Shown here piece by piece: positions 20,101 to 29,399 of a stretch of 64,000 bases of DNA (position 1 is its first letter; the number at the start of each line of letters is the position of its first letter). The DNA lies in contig CAWIWV010000002.1 in the NCBI GenBank assembly GCA_963839925.1, positions 682,001 to 746,000 on the forward strand, read 5' to 3'. The position numbers were made by a program, and so were the translations under genes. The notes under the pieces are model-generated. The model was not told where the DNA came from. It saw only the letters and a list, made by a program, of their open reading frames with translations, and did no database searches. This DNA is from Bog-756 sp963839925 (GTDB lineage: Bacteria; Actinomycetota; Acidimicrobiia; Acidimicrobiales; RAAP-2).

Positions 20101-21528
20101 CTATGCGCTGGTCGAGCATCGAGCGGCGCCGACGGTCACCGTGATCGCCTCGCCCACGGTCGTGTGGTAGAGGCGGATGGTCGTCGACCCGGACCCGTCC
20201 GTGTGCTCGCTCCAGGTGTCGTTGGCATCCGACGCCGTCGCCTCTGCGTCCGGCTGGTTGGAAGTGACGTAGACGTCGTAGTCCTCGGGGTACCCGTCGT
20301 TGGCAGGCGAGGCGGTCACGCTGCACGACGGCCCTCCGCCCGTGCCCGGCTGGTTGGCGGTGGTGGTCGGGGTCACCGGGACCTGGAACGGGGTTGCTCC
20401 GGCGAAGTCCGCACCGACAGTCCGGGAGACGGCAGCGACGAGAGCGGGATCGCTGGTGATGACACCGAGCTCCCGGTTGTGGTCGAGGCTCGACTCCGAG
20501 AAGTTCTGGCTGCCGACGAACAACGACGCTCCGTCCGCGACAACGACCTTGGCGTGGATGTAGAGCGGAGCATCACTCGGGTAGGTGCTCACTTTCACGC
20601 CGGCGTCGACCAGCTGGCCGAAGGCACCGGCCCACGTTGACGAGAAGGTCATCACCACCTCCACCTCCACCCCTCGCCGCGCCGCCTCCTCCAAGGCACT
20701 CGTCACCGCGGAGTCGTCCATCTCCTCGTTCTCGACCAGCAGCGATCTCCGGGCAGAGTCGATGAACGACACGATGGGGCCCTCGGCGCCCGGGGACCAG
20801 ACCAGATCGAGGCCGGTCGGACCCGCCACCGGTGGCCCGGACCCGCTCCAGTCCTCGTCGAAGACCTGTTCGATGGCTGCCACATCCTGGGCGTCGGTGG
20901 TGATCACGGCGAAATCCCGGGACGTCGAGTAATAGGCGTCCGTCAGGTTGAGGGTCATGATCGCCGAGGTGTCATCGTCCACGGTGATGGCCTTTTGATG
21001 GAAGATCGTCCCGGCGGACGCCCAGCGGACCTGCACACCATTGGAACTGAGCGAGGTGAAAGCAGGCTGGTTGAAGGAGCTCTCGTAGTCGCTGTCGAGC
21101 AGCACCCGCACCGTCACCCCCCGGTGGGCGTCCGCCTCCAGGATGCCGACCGCCTGGCGATCGGAAAGTTCGTACATGGTCATGTCCAGGGTGTGCTGGG
21201 CGCTCGACAGCAGTGAATAGATGGGCCCCATCCCCTGGTCGGGCTCGGTCACGAGCGACCACCTGGCGCCACCGACCGGTCGAGCCGGACGAGTCGTCGA
21301 TGTGGACCCGGGCGCCACTCTTGTGGGGGACGTGCGTGAAGCCGGCCCGACCTTGTGCGCCGTCGTCCCGGGTCGCGTCGTCGTCGCCCCCTCGTGGGCG
21401 TGGGCTTCCGGGCCGGCGGTGGCACACGCGGAGAGAAGTACTGCCGTCATCGCGCCGACCATCCAGGCCCCTCGGCTGCGACGTCGTGCTGGGCGCCACA
21501 GCTGTCCGCGTGCCAGGCGCCTTCGCAT
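20101..21528 (-). CDS. Phospholipase D-like lipoprotein
   Basis: This 475-residue protein has a basic N-terminus and a lipobox-like LLSAC (Cys 35), followed by a Thr/Pro-rich linker to about residue 85. Two PLD catalytic motifs follow: HQKAITVD (His 177) and HAKVVVAD (His 325), each of the HxKxxxxD form, with downstream Asn (LNLTDAY, GSQNFSESS). They fit one two-motif PLD active site that cleaves phosphodiester bonds in phospholipid or nucleic acid. A small beta-rich C-terminal domain (residues 395-475) contains two Cys. It probably acts on the outer face of the membrane. No operon partner is evident; the P450 gene converges on it from the left. Confidence 0.85.
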   Translation of the reverse strand: MRRRLARGQLWRPARRRSRGAWMVGAMTAVLLSACATAGPEAHAHEGATTTRPGTTAHKVGPASRTSPTRVAPGSTSTTRPARPVGGARWSLVTEPDQGMGPIYSLLSSAQHTLDMTMYELSDRQAVGILEADAHRGVTVRVLLDSDYESSFNQPAFTSLSSNGVQVRWASAGTIFHQKAITVDDDTSAIMTLNLTDAYYSTSRDFAVITTDAQDVAAIEQVFDEDWSGSGPPVAGPTGLDLVWSPGAEGPIVSFIDSARRSLLVENEEMDDSAVTSALEEAARRGVEVEVVMTFSSTWAGAFGQLVDAGVKVSTYPSDAPLYIHAKVVVADGASLFVGSQNFSESSLDHNRELGVITSDPALVAAVSRTVGADFAGATPFQVPVTPTTTANQPGTGGGPSCSVTASPANDGYPEDYDVYVTSNQPDAEATASDANDTWSEHTDGSGSTTIRLYHTTVGEAITVTVGAARCSTSA

Positions 21529-21603
21529 CGGGACGACGGTACCCGAGCGGATCGAATCTCGGCACGCAAACCCTGGGGGCAGAGGTGATCGCGTATTCAG
21601 AAG

Positions 21604-22245
21604 CTACGCGGTCCGTCGCAGCTTCCCCGCATCCAGAATCGAGGTGATCCCTTCGATCTCTGCTCGAGCCATCGGCTGACCGGTCAGCTGCCGCACCCAG
21701 TCCCTGTGACGGCGGCCTTCGCAAACCAGCACGCCGTCGACATCCGTCCAGCCCTGAGGAAGGCAGAGTCCGCCAGGTCCCCAAATCACGACCACGGGTT
21801 TCACGATGACATCGATGCGTCGAGACGCACGGCGAAGCAACCTCTCGACCTTCACGGCGGCGTCGCTTGCCTGCACAATCGGAACTCTCCCCAAGAGGCC
21901 CACGATCTCACCCAACTCGATCCGGCAAGGGTTGGTAGTCCATTTCGACTCGATGACAAAGACGCCACAGGGTCCGACGAGCACCTGGCCGATGTCACCG
22001 TGTCCCGCTACGTAGAGTCCACCGATCAGTCGCCAGCCCTCGTCAGGGCGCTTCGACCTTGCAACGGCATTCGCAGTCGCTTCTTCTGGCTGGGTCCGCA
22101 CCTCATTCTCATCGACCGGATCGAGGCACCACTGGAGGAAGTGGGACATGGGATGACCGGGTACCGCCGCACCGGACTGGATCGGTCGGATTCGCACTGG
22201 AGCACCGGCCGCCGAGCAATCGCTCCGTGTCTTCAGAGCCAGCAC
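21604..22245 (-). CDS. NERD (nuclease-related) domain protein
   Basis: The start is taken as GTG 22245, which overlaps the last 13 bases of the upstream small gene; a longer open frame to 22386 lies antisense-like across that gene and is less likely. The 213-residue product has the NERD signature: WRLIGGLYVAGHGDIGQVLV, then GPCGVFVIESKWTTNP with the D/E...E-x-K arrangement of the restriction-endonuclease fold, then a C-terminal VVIWGPGGL and a final VDGVLVCEG strand. NERD proteins are predicted nucleases of unclear role, often on mobile or stress-related DNA. The neighbour encodes a small Cys/His protein that may be co-translated with it. Confidence 0.7.
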   Translation of the reverse strand: MLALKTRSDCSAAGAPVRIRPIQSGAAVPGHPMSHFLQWCLDPVDENEVRTQPEEATANAVARSKRPDEGWRLIGGLYVAGHGDIGQVLVGPCGVFVIESKWTTNPCRIELGEIVGLLGRVPIVQASDAAVKVERLLRRASRRIDVIVKPVVVIWGPGGLCLPQGWTDVDGVLVCEGRRHRDWVRQLTGQPMARAEIEGITSILDAGKLRRTA

Positions 22246-22472
22246 TCCCGCCAGTAATCCGAAGTGTCCGGATCTCCCAACGTCATCAGATGCTCGTTCG
22301 TGTGCCCGCTCTTCCTCATGCAGCAGACCAGTGTTCCAACCCAGGGACCTCGCTCGACGCAATGCACCGCCGCGCACCGCCGCCACTGTGGTTGCACCGG
22401 CAACTCGATCGGGTCGAGATCGAGCTCAGGCTCGTCGTCGCTGTCCCTTGCATAGAACGGGTCAGAGGTCAT
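22233..22472 (-). CDS. Small Cys/His-rich protein, possible zinc binder
   Basis: A 79-residue product begins MTSDPFYARDSDDEPELDLD and has an acidic N-terminus. Cys and His residues (CAAVHCVERGPW, LVCCMRKSGHTNEHLM and a final WRECWL) could form one metal site. Its 3' end overlaps the start of the NERD gene, suggesting translational coupling. I recognise no family. The combination is suggestive of a two-gene unit but function is unknown. Confidence 0.5.
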   Translation of the reverse strand: MTSDPFYARDSDDEPELDLDPIELPVQPQWRRCAAVHCVERGPWVGTLVCCMRKSGHTNEHLMTLGDPDTSDYWRECWL

Positions 22473-22792
22473 CTGTGCACCGCCTCGGCTCAGGCCCCTC
22501 AGTTGGAATATCGGGATCAGGAACGTGGATCTTTAGATGGACAGACGGGATTTCGAACTAGGCACGAGGTGGCTGCCCCCACCGGCGGGCGATCCGTGGC
22601 GTCCTGCACAACCAGATTTGAATCAATTGACTGCCGGCGGCGAGAAGGCGATCAGATTCCGGCTCGTAACACCCTCGCCGTACAGTGGGAAGCAACACAT
22701 CCAGAGGAGTGGAGGGACCTGGCCCGCTGAAGCTCCGCCAACCGGCCGTTGTGCACGGTGGCACTGCCAGGATCGATGGGGAGGCAGACACG
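22473..22792. other. Gap of 320 bp, probable divergent promoter region
   Basis: It separates the minus-strand NERD pair from the plus-strand TY-Chap-like gene. An open frame from 22537 has no recognisable motif. I see no clear promoter or hairpin. Confidence 0.4.
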
Positions 22793-23764
22793 ATGGCTTC
22801 GAAGGCAATCACATCCCTGGAGCAGTGGCTCACCGAAGCCGATGCGGTGCTTCAAGAGTCTCACGAAGTGGCGCTCTCGCCGTCCCGGGCTGCGAGCGCC
22901 GAGCCGCTGAAGGTCGAATGGGGTATCTCCCTCGGCTCGTTTGTCCTCGGGCTGCCAAAACTCCTCGAGAGGCTGTGCAGCCGCCCGGGCCGGTGGATTC
23001 TGATCGCAGTAGACGCCACCAGGCCGCACCGCTACTGGCAGGTGATGGCCTTCGAGGACGGCTCCCTCGTCGCTGAGGCGGGGAGTGGCACAGCATCCCT
23101 TCCGAGCGAACGGATAAGCGCTCACGAGGGGCACCTGCTTTCGCAACTGGGCTGGAACCCTCCAGAACTCCCGTCAGCGCCGAACTGGCAACGGGTCGAA
23201 GCAACCACCAGTCCCGACGTGACTGCGGTGGCCGACCAGGCCGCTCGGACCCTACGTGACGTCTACGAAATCGGAGGAGGAGATCGGCTGCTCTTGACGA
23301 TGTTCCCATCGCCGAGGCGTGGCGGCACGCCGGCCGGCGAGCAGATTCCCGGTGACGTCGTGACCCTCGATGAAGCTGCTCCGCGCAGGGGCTTCCGTCC
23401 GACTGATGAAGCGTGGGCCGACTACTACCGACAGATGTTCCCCCACCACGAACACCCTGATTCGGCGTTCGCCGTCTGGAAGTACGCCACTACCGCGGTC
23501 GATGTGGCGAGAACCTGTTGGGAAGCCCGCGAGAAGGGACGGGCCGACTGGACGACTGAGTACGGAAACGACGTCTCGGCTTGGCCCATCGCGCACCCGC
23601 CATTCGTGCTTTACATCCCCCAGATCTATTGGGCCGGCTGTCTCGGCTGCACCTGGGTCGCCCGCAGCGGACCGAACCCCGCTGCAGCGAAAGCCCTTGC
23701 GGCTGACCATGCCTCGCGCGGAGGTGCTCAAGAAACAACAAATACGAAAGAGAGGGCCTCATGA
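22793..23764 (+). CDS. TY-Chap-like domain protein (YbjN/type VII chaperone-like fold)
   Basis: ATG 22793 follows GGGGAGG. The 323-residue protein has an N-terminal half with EWGISLGSFVLGLPKLLERL, a RPGRWILIAVDATRPHRYWQ strand pair, and LLSQLGWNPPELPSAPNWQR. This order (strand, helix, LGW-PP, PNW) is that of TY-Chap/YbjN-type domains found next to type VII secretion genes and in actinobacterial hypothetical proteins. The C-terminal half (WAHPPFVLYIPQ-like region and YWAGCLGCTWVARSGPNPAA) has a CxxC pair. Its stop overlaps the next ATG as ATGA. No secretion genes are nearby, so a role in secretion is not supported by context. Confidence 0.55.
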   Translation: MASKAITSLEQWLTEADAVLQESHEVALSPSRAASAEPLKVEWGISLGSFVLGLPKLLERLCSRPGRWILIAVDATRPHRYWQVMAFEDGSLVAEAGSGTASLPSERISAHEGHLLSQLGWNPPELPSAPNWQRVEATTSPDVTAVADQAARTLRDVYEIGGGDRLLLTMFPSPRRGGTPAGEQIPGDVVTLDEAAPRRGFRPTDEAWADYYRQMFPHHEHPDSAFAVWKYATTAVDVARTCWEAREKGRADWTTEYGNDVSAWPIAHPPFVLYIPQIYWAGCLGCTWVARSGPNPAAAKALAADHASRGGAQETTNTKERAS

Positions 23765-23913
23765 CTGAGCGATCACCACACGAGCGCTGGGCCCAGCGGG
23801 TTCTTTCCATGGTCAGTAACCTGCACCATCTCGGCTACCAGTGGTTGCGGGCAATCCCCGCAATATCGACATCGGGCGCCTATTGGCGGTGCAAGGTCAT
23901 CATCCTTTGGTGA
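23761..23913 (+). CDS. Small coupled ORF, 50 residues
   Basis: It starts MTERSPHERWAQRVLSMVSN and ends in a hydrophobic, aromatic stretch, WRCKVIILW. The ATG overlaps the stop of the TY-Chap-like gene (ATGA), which argues for real translation. It may be the remaining 5' end of a longer gene, since the next 50 bases hold no coding signal and a minus-strand gene follows. No family recognised. Confidence 0.45.
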   Translation: MTERSPHERWAQRVLSMVSNLHHLGYQWLRAIPAISTSGAYWRCKVIILW

Positions 23914-23972
23914 GACAGAAATCCTCACGAGTCAGGAATTCCGTGCTTGATCTCCCGTCTGTATGACCAACG

Positions 23973-24705
23973 TCAATCCTTCTCCAAGACTCCGACGTAT
24001 GAGTCGTGGGGTTTCGCTCCGAGCGTCCGGCTCATGTGCCATCCCGTCCCTCGGAGGAGACGCCGCATCTCATCGCGCGAGACAAAAAGCCACTGAAACC
24101 AAGGCGTGGCCAGGCTGCGATACCGAACGCGGAGTCGGCACTGTCCGGGCATGAGGCCGAGCTCTTTGTTCCGAAGGTACTGACCCCGATCGAGAGCGGG
24201 GGCGCCACCGCAGTATGGATTGGTGCTCTGGGCCAAGATCCGGGACCGCGGCGCCATACGCTTGGCCCATTCCATGAGCACTGCTCGAAGTCGGTGAGGA
24301 GAGCCAAGGATGCCGAAGTTGTTCCCGAAGAGCACCACGGTGTCGAACAGCCCGATGCTCTTTGTGATGCTTTGGACCGGAGCGCACCACGTCTCTTCGA
24401 CCCCGCGCATTCGACATACCTTCACCGCAAGGGGTGAGCTGTCCAGCGCGACAACTTCAAAGCCCCGCTGCTGAAGGTACAGCGGAACCCTGCCAGCGGC
24501 ACAACCCACATCGATAACTCGACCGCGCACATATCTCATCGCTTGCCGTTCCGAGGATGGCCAATCCGGAAACTCGGCAAGAAAGAAATTCGTATCCAGC
24601 ACCGATGTCGAGGAAGCCATCGCTACGTTCATATATCTCGGGATCGGTACCGCCCCGCACCCAATCCATGAGTGCCTGGCCAAATGCATCGTCTCCCGAT
24701 TTCAT
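23973..24705 (-). pseudogene. Class I SAM-dependent methyltransferase, one frameshift
   Basis: The natural N-terminus starts at 24705 (MKSGDDAFGQALMDWVRGGT, then DPEIYERSDGFLDIGAGYEF). About 40 codons in, near 24585, the frame changes. The body continues SSERQAMRYVRGRVIDVGCA, AGRVPLYLQQRGFEVVALDS (SAM-binding motif I and acidic loop), DTVVLFGNNFGILG and STNPYCGGAPALDR, ending in VGVLEKD. The joined protein would be about 243 residues, a normal length for this family. The substrate is unknown. The single indel may be a real mutation or a base-calling error; downstream codons look well conserved. Confidence 0.65.
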
Positions 24706-25016
24706 AGACAGTCCTCACCTGATGCTGTGTCCATCAACAGGGTCTTCCTGATGGCGAAGCTACAGCGATTCGGTGCGGTGCTTCCTCCACCGGTCAGTGC
24801 TCTTTCCTTCGGCTGCGGTGCTCCCGCCTCTGCCACCAAACGCATCTCCTGCGGGAGAGCGTGGATCGGGAGTTGCGAAGGCAACGTGAGTGGCGAATCT
24901 TTCCGTGATGGATCCAGCCGAGATGCTCGGCCGACGGTACCGGGTCCAGTTTGGAGATTCAGACCGTGCTACATCGATCACGCCGACGCGTTGGGCTTCG
25001 GTCGATCGATTGAGGT
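24706..25016. other. Gap of about 310 bp, nothing recognised
   Basis: Short open frames on both strands have no motif, and none has a supporting ribosome binding site. Confidence 0.4.
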
Positions 25017-25226
25017 TCAGCTCGCCGAAACGCAGACGCCGCACGGGGCGGCCTCGTATTCGCTGGCCCTGGCGGCATCGCTGTAATGGTCGAAGCGCCC
25101 CAGCCACCTTCCTGCGTGGCTATTCGTCGATCCATGCGATCCCTGGCCATCGTTGCAGTGGGCGCACTCGGCCCTGTGAACACGGGCGTACCTATGAACC
25201 CAGTTTTCATAGGTCCAGAATGGCAT
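25017..25226 (-). CDS. Small Cys-motif protein of a conserved hypothetical type
   Basis: A 69-residue product begins MPFWTYENWVHRYARVHRAE, followed by CAHCNDGQGSHG, then GRWLGRFDHYSDAARASEYE and a final APCGVC. The order YENW-x-h-RxRVH-x-C-x-x-C-N-x-G-x-G ... GRW-x-G-x-F ... C-x-x-C resembles a family of small proteins I have seen annotated only as hypothetical, often beside restriction or mobile genes. The two CxxC pairs probably bind zinc. Upstream frames on the same strand give nothing recognisable. Confidence 0.5.
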   Translation of the reverse strand: MPFWTYENWVHRYARVHRAECAHCNDGQGSHGSTNSHAGRWLGRFDHYSDAARASEYEAAPCGVCVSAS

Positions 25227-25436
25227 CTGGACCGTCTACATCGACCCAGTTGTGGATGTCCATCGGCCCGCACGCCGGACGATGGACTCGGCCAGCGGCC
25301 GTGCGCGATGCGGGCGGTGATGGTTGTAGTGGTTCTCCGTAGTCGGGCCAAGTCAGGATCGCTCTTGATCAGCAGGCTCCACAATCAGTAGGAACGCGTC
25401 CGGCGTTGATCCACGACGGGGTGCGGGGTCGGGAAC

Positions 25437-25483
25437 GGCGGTTGTATCACTCATGATACAACCGCCGTATCACTTGTGATATA
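25437..25483. promoter_or_regulatory. Two adjacent palindromes, probable operator or terminator
   Basis: GGCGGTTGTATCA, a CTCA centre, and TGATACAACCGCC form a perfect 13-bp inverted repeat (25437-25466). Immediately after it, TATCAC-TT-GTGATA (25468-25481) forms a second palindrome. Both share the GTATCA/TGATAC core, which suggests paired binding sites for one dimeric regulator rather than a terminator; no T-run follows. The block lies 165-210 bases upstream of the large surface-protein gene. The rest of 25227-25647 holds no gene. Confidence 0.6.
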
Positions 25484-25647
25484 GCGGTTGCTGAGGTCGT
25501 CATTGAGATGTCGACCTCGCGAAGAGCCGCCCTCGACCGCCCCCGCCGGTGATCCGAGGGTTAGGCAGCTTGAGAAAAGGGGTTGTGAAACGAGGGTTGG
25601 AGTGCTAACACAACATCAGCGGGGCATTCGGCGATGAGGCGAAAGGC

Positions 25648-28600
25648 GTGACAATGTCGAAGTGGTCCCGTTCAAAGTGGTGGGCTCTCTCTCTTACCGC
25701 GGGCATCGGCTTGCTCGCATCGACAACGTTGGTAGCGGTACCACCCGCATATGCATCGGTCACTGCGCCGGGGGCACCCAGGGGAGTCGCGGCGACGCCC
25801 GGTAGTGGGTCAGTGGTGGTCAAGTGGACGGCTCCAGCGCACAACGGTGGCAGTGCCATCACCGGCTACCGGGTGATAGCGCTCCCTGGGTCCGAGACCT
25901 GCACGACGACGAGAACCAAAACCTGCTCGGTACATGGGCTGAAGAATGGCACCACTTACTCAATCTCGGTTCGGGCACGCAATGTCAAGGGCCTGGGCGC
26001 TTCCTCCGTTCATGTCGCCATAAAGCCGCTAGCAGTCATCAATGCCTCGACGGCAAATGCCGTGGTCCCCGACTCCGACATCAGCGGGTTCACGCCCATC
26101 CAGTTCCCTGGAAACGACGACGGGACCTACCCGGGGTTGGCCTCACTCGGGTTCAACATCAACTTCTACGGTACCGAGTACAGCGGTGCCTACGTCAATA
26201 ACAACGGCAACATCACGTTCGATGCTCCGCTGTCGACCTACACGCCCTTTGGTCTCGAGGGGACGAGTTCGGTCATTATCGCGCCCTTCTTCGCCGACGT
26301 GGACACGAGGGTGGGGAACAACGTCGAGTGGGGCACGGGCACGCTCAATGGCCACAAGGTGTTCGTTGTCAACTGGCCCAGTGTCGGCTGTTTCGACGAG
26401 ATCGACTCGGTGACCGACAATTTTCAGCTCATTCTCATTGACCGGCCTGACCGGGCCACGGGCGCACTGGGTGACGACTTCGACATCGAGTTCAACTACG
26501 ACTCCATCCAGTGGGATGCCGGGCAGGCGAGCAGTGGGAACGCCAGCTGCCAGGACGCGCCGGATGCCAACTCAGCCGCCGTCGGGTTCTCGAACGGCAC
26601 AACAACGGCCGGCGACTCGTATCAACTGCCAGGATCTCAGACATCCGGGGCCTTTCTCGATTCGAACACCACGACAGGCCTCATCTACAACGACTTGAAC
26701 AGCAGCACCCTCGGCCAGTACCTCTTCACCGTCCACAACGGCGCACCATCCACCCAGCTCCTGTCCACGACCTTGTCTGGTGGCGGGCAGTCCGGGGCGT
26801 CGATCAGCGTTCCTGCGGACACCGCGGTGACCGACACGGCCACTCTCTCCGGGGGCAGCGCTGCAACGGCCACCGGCACGGTCACCTACAACGTGTACTC
26901 AGACTCCGCGTGTAGCGTGGCGGTGAGCACCGGGACCCCCGAGACCATCACCACCCCGGGCACTCTCCCGCCGTCGAGCCCGGTCACCCTGTCAACCGCC
27001 GGCACCTACTACTGGCAGGCGGTGTACTCGGGGGACACGAACAATCCATCCTCGACGAGTGGCTGTGGGCCCGGCGATGAGGTCGAGAGTGTGGGGACGA
27101 CCCTGCCGTCAATGACCCAGACGACCACCTCGCTCTCGGGCGGTAGTCAGTCGGGCAGTTCGATCAGCGTTCCCGGGGGCACTGCGGTGACCGACACGGC
27201 GACCCTCGCTGGGACCAACGCATCCACTGCAACCGGAACGGTCACCTACAACGTCTATTCCGATTCCGGATGCACTGTCCCCGTGAACAGTGGCACACCC
27301 GAGACCATCACCACCCCGGGCACTCTTCCTGCATCCACTCCGGTCACGCTCGATCCCGCGGGCACCTACTACTGGCAGGCGGCCTATTCGGGTGACACGA
27401 ACAACCTGGCATCGACCAGCACCTGCGGAGCTGAGGTCGAGACAGTGACGCCAGCAATTACCTCGACCGCGACCTCGCTCTCGGGCGGTAGTCAGTCGGG
27501 CAGTTCGATCAGCGTTCCCGGGGGCACTGCGGTGACCGACACGGCGACCCTCGCTGGGACCAACGCATCCACTGCAACCGGAACGGTCACCTACAACGTC
27601 TATTCCGATTCCGGATGCACTGTCCCCGTGAACAGTGGCACACCCGAGACCATCACCACCCCGGGCACTCTTCCTGCATCCACTCCGGTCACGCTCGATC
27701 CCGCGGGCACCTACTACTGGCAGGCGGCCTATTCGGGTGACACGAACAACCTGGCATCGACCAGCACCTGCGGAGCTGAGGTCGAGACAGTGACGCCAGC
27801 AATTACCTCGACCGCGACCTCGCTCTCGGGCGGTAGTCAGTCGGGCAGTTCGATCAGCGTTCCCGGGGGCACTGCGGTGACCGACACGGCGACCCTCGCT
27901 GGGACCAACGCATCCACCGCCACCGGCACGGTCACCTACAACGTGTACTCCGATTCGGCATGCACCGTATTGGTGAACAGTGGCACACCCGAGACCATCA
28001 CCACCCCGGGCTCAGTGCCGGCATCCGCCGCCGTGACTCTCTCGAGTCAAGGCACCTATTACTGGCAGGCGTCGTACGCAGGCGACACGAACAACCTGGC
28101 ATCGACCAGCACCTGCGGAGCTGAGGTCGAGACAGTGACCGCCCCGACAACGGCTCTACCGACCAAGCTCAAGACCTTGCTGCTGGGTAGTGGAATCTTT
28201 GGAGGTGGCCGTTGCTGGTGGTCTGGAGACGAGATCACCGTCTACGCAGGTACAGCGGTCACCGACTCGGCTTCACTCAGCGGCCCGAATGCGTCCGAGG
28301 CCACCGGCACGGTGACCTACACCGTGTACTCGCTGACTCGTGGCTCGCATTGGGGCTCCACGGGCTGGGGCTGGAACGCCGTGGCGAGTGGCGGCACATT
28401 CACGGTGACCGGCGGCTTGGTCCCGAACTCGAATCCTGTCACGCTCCCGCCCGGAACCTACCAGTGGCAAGCGTCGTATTCCGGCGATCCGAGCAACCAG
28501 CCGTCGACCAGCCGATTCGGCTCCGAGACCGAGAACGTCGTACCTGTCCCGACCTGCCACTACGGCTGGAAATGGGGGCGGGACGGAGGGTGCAAGCCAA

Positions 28601-28674
28601 AGTGTCACGTTCAGAACACAAAGACAAAGAAAAAGGCAAAGAGCACTGCGAAGACGAAAGTGACAAAGCGGTGA
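25648..28674 (+). CDS. Large secreted surface protein: FN3, nidogen-like and Ig-like repeats
   Basis: This intact 1008-residue protein starts at GTG 25648 (or ATG 25654) with a signal peptide ending near PPAYA. Domains in order: a fibronectin type III domain (about residues 40-125, PGAPRGVAATPGSGSVVVKW); a nidogen-like domain (about 140-365) with ISGFTPIQFPGNDDGTYPGL, YVNNNGNITFDAPLSTYTPF and SSVIIAPFFADVDTR; then five Ig-like repeats with the TYNVYSDS...YYWQA pattern. The tail is rich in Cys and Lys (CHYGWKWGRDGG, then KTKKKAKSTAKTK), with no LPxTG signal or transmembrane anchor. It probably acts in adhesion or as a cell-envelope or matrix protein. Two repeats are copied exactly at the DNA level. 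Confidence 0.85.
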   Translation: MTMSKWSRSKWWALSLTAGIGLLASTTLVAVPPAYASVTAPGAPRGVAATPGSGSVVVKWTAPAHNGGSAITGYRVIALPGSETCTTTRTKTCSVHGLKNGTTYSISVRARNVKGLGASSVHVAIKPLAVINASTANAVVPDSDISGFTPIQFPGNDDGTYPGLASLGFNINFYGTEYSGAYVNNNGNITFDAPLSTYTPFGLEGTSSVIIAPFFADVDTRVGNNVEWGTGTLNGHKVFVVNWPSVGCFDEIDSVTDNFQLILIDRPDRATGALGDDFDIEFNYDSIQWDAGQASSGNASCQDAPDANSAAVGFSNGTTTAGDSYQLPGSQTSGAFLDSNTTTGLIYNDLNSSTLGQYLFTVHNGAPSTQLLSTTLSGGGQSGASISVPADTAVTDTATLSGGSAATATGTVTYNVYSDSACSVAVSTGTPETITTPGTLPPSSPVTLSTAGTYYWQAVYSGDTNNPSSTSGCGPGDEVESVGTTLPSMTQTTTSLSGGSQSGSSISVPGGTAVTDTATLAGTNASTATGTVTYNVYSDSGCTVPVNSGTPETITTPGTLPASTPVTLDPAGTYYWQAAYSGDTNNLASTSTCGAEVETVTPAITSTATSLSGGSQSGSSISVPGGTAVTDTATLAGTNASTATGTVTYNVYSDSGCTVPVNSGTPETITTPGTLPASTPVTLDPAGTYYWQAAYSGDTNNLASTSTCGAEVETVTPAITSTATSLSGGSQSGSSISVPGGTAVTDTATLAGTNASTATGTVTYNVYSDSACTVLVNSGTPETITTPGSVPASAAVTLSSQGTYYWQASYAGDTNNLASTSTCGAEVETVTAPTTALPTKLKTLLLGSGIFGGGRCWWSGDEITVYAGTAVTDSASLSGPNASEATGTVTYTVYSLTRGSHWGSTGWGWNAVASGGTFTVTGGLVPNSNPVTLPPGTYQWQASYSGDPSNQPSTSRFGSETENVVPVPTCHYGWKWGRDGGCKPKCHVQNTKTKKKAKSTAKTKVTKR
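26776..28170 (+). repeat. 345-bp coding tandem repeats within the surface protein
   Basis: TCGGGCGGTAGTCAGTCGGG starts units at 27136, 27481 and 27826, exactly 345 bp (115 residues) apart. A diverged unit starts at 26776. The units at 27136 and 27481 look identical base for base; the unit at 27826 is identical for about the first 90 bases, then diverges and ends shared again. This indicates recent duplication or gene conversion. Confidence 0.9.
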
Positions 28675-28850
28675 CCGCTGACCTCTGGCACGGCGGTCAC
28701 GACAATCGCCATCGGCAGCTGGACACGTCGCGCAGTTGACGGCAACCCTCTCGCCTTTTGTATCCGGCTCTCAGACTTCCTTGGTTGCGTTGGTCGGTGT
28801 CGCCCAGGGCATAAGAATTGGCGACGCTGTCAGGCCCAGTCACGGACCCC

Positions 28851-29096
28851 GTGCGTGCCAAAAATGTCACCCGGAGGCTCCGGTCAGGGTTTTTGCAACT
28901 CTTACATACGTATGAAACTAAGGGATGGCCCTCTCGCTTCTTTACCTCGCCTTCGTTCGCTTGCTGCAGCTCCTTCGGCTCGAGCGTTCTGACGCCTCCG
29001 ATCTCGCGATCGAAGTGGTCGTGCTCAGGCACGAGGTCTCAGTTCTTCGCCGCCAGATTGCCCGTCCAGTGCTCCAGCCGAGCGACCGCGGGCGGC
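28851..29096 (+). mobile_element. 5' end of a diverged IS of the copy-1/2 family
   Basis: An inverted-repeat-like end (GTGCGTGCCAAAAATGTCAC) at 28851 precedes a transposase start at 28925, MALSLLYLAFVRLLQLLRLE, continuing LRHEVSVLRRQIARPVLQPS. The frame is lost after PSDRG. From 29097 to 29399 I recognise nothing. Internal pieces of the same transposase resume, collinear, at 30470. Confidence 0.7.
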
Positions 29097-29399
29097 GAGC
29101 CTGCCAGGGGGGTCGATCCGTCGTCAACCGCCATTGTGGTGGTGCGCGGACCCTACACAAGGCAGTGGCGACGGCATGACCATCCGAACACCGTGGGCAT
29201 GTTGGAGATGAACACGGAACCACAAGGTGGCATCCTCGAACGTCGATCGGTCGTAGACCGCCAGCTGAGCGGTCCCCCGATGAATGGTCCAGTTGACTCG
29301 TAATCGGGGGCAGGTCCGGTTACCTCGACCGGATGCGGTGGCCCGACACCGGAATGTTCGGGCCAGGGTCCACGTCAGTGACGGGTCCACCAGAACGGA

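Noticed and set aside
24890..25342. A 150-codon plus-strand frame
   Set aside because: It has low-complexity Arg-rich translation and overlaps the better-supported small Cys-motif gene on the other strand.
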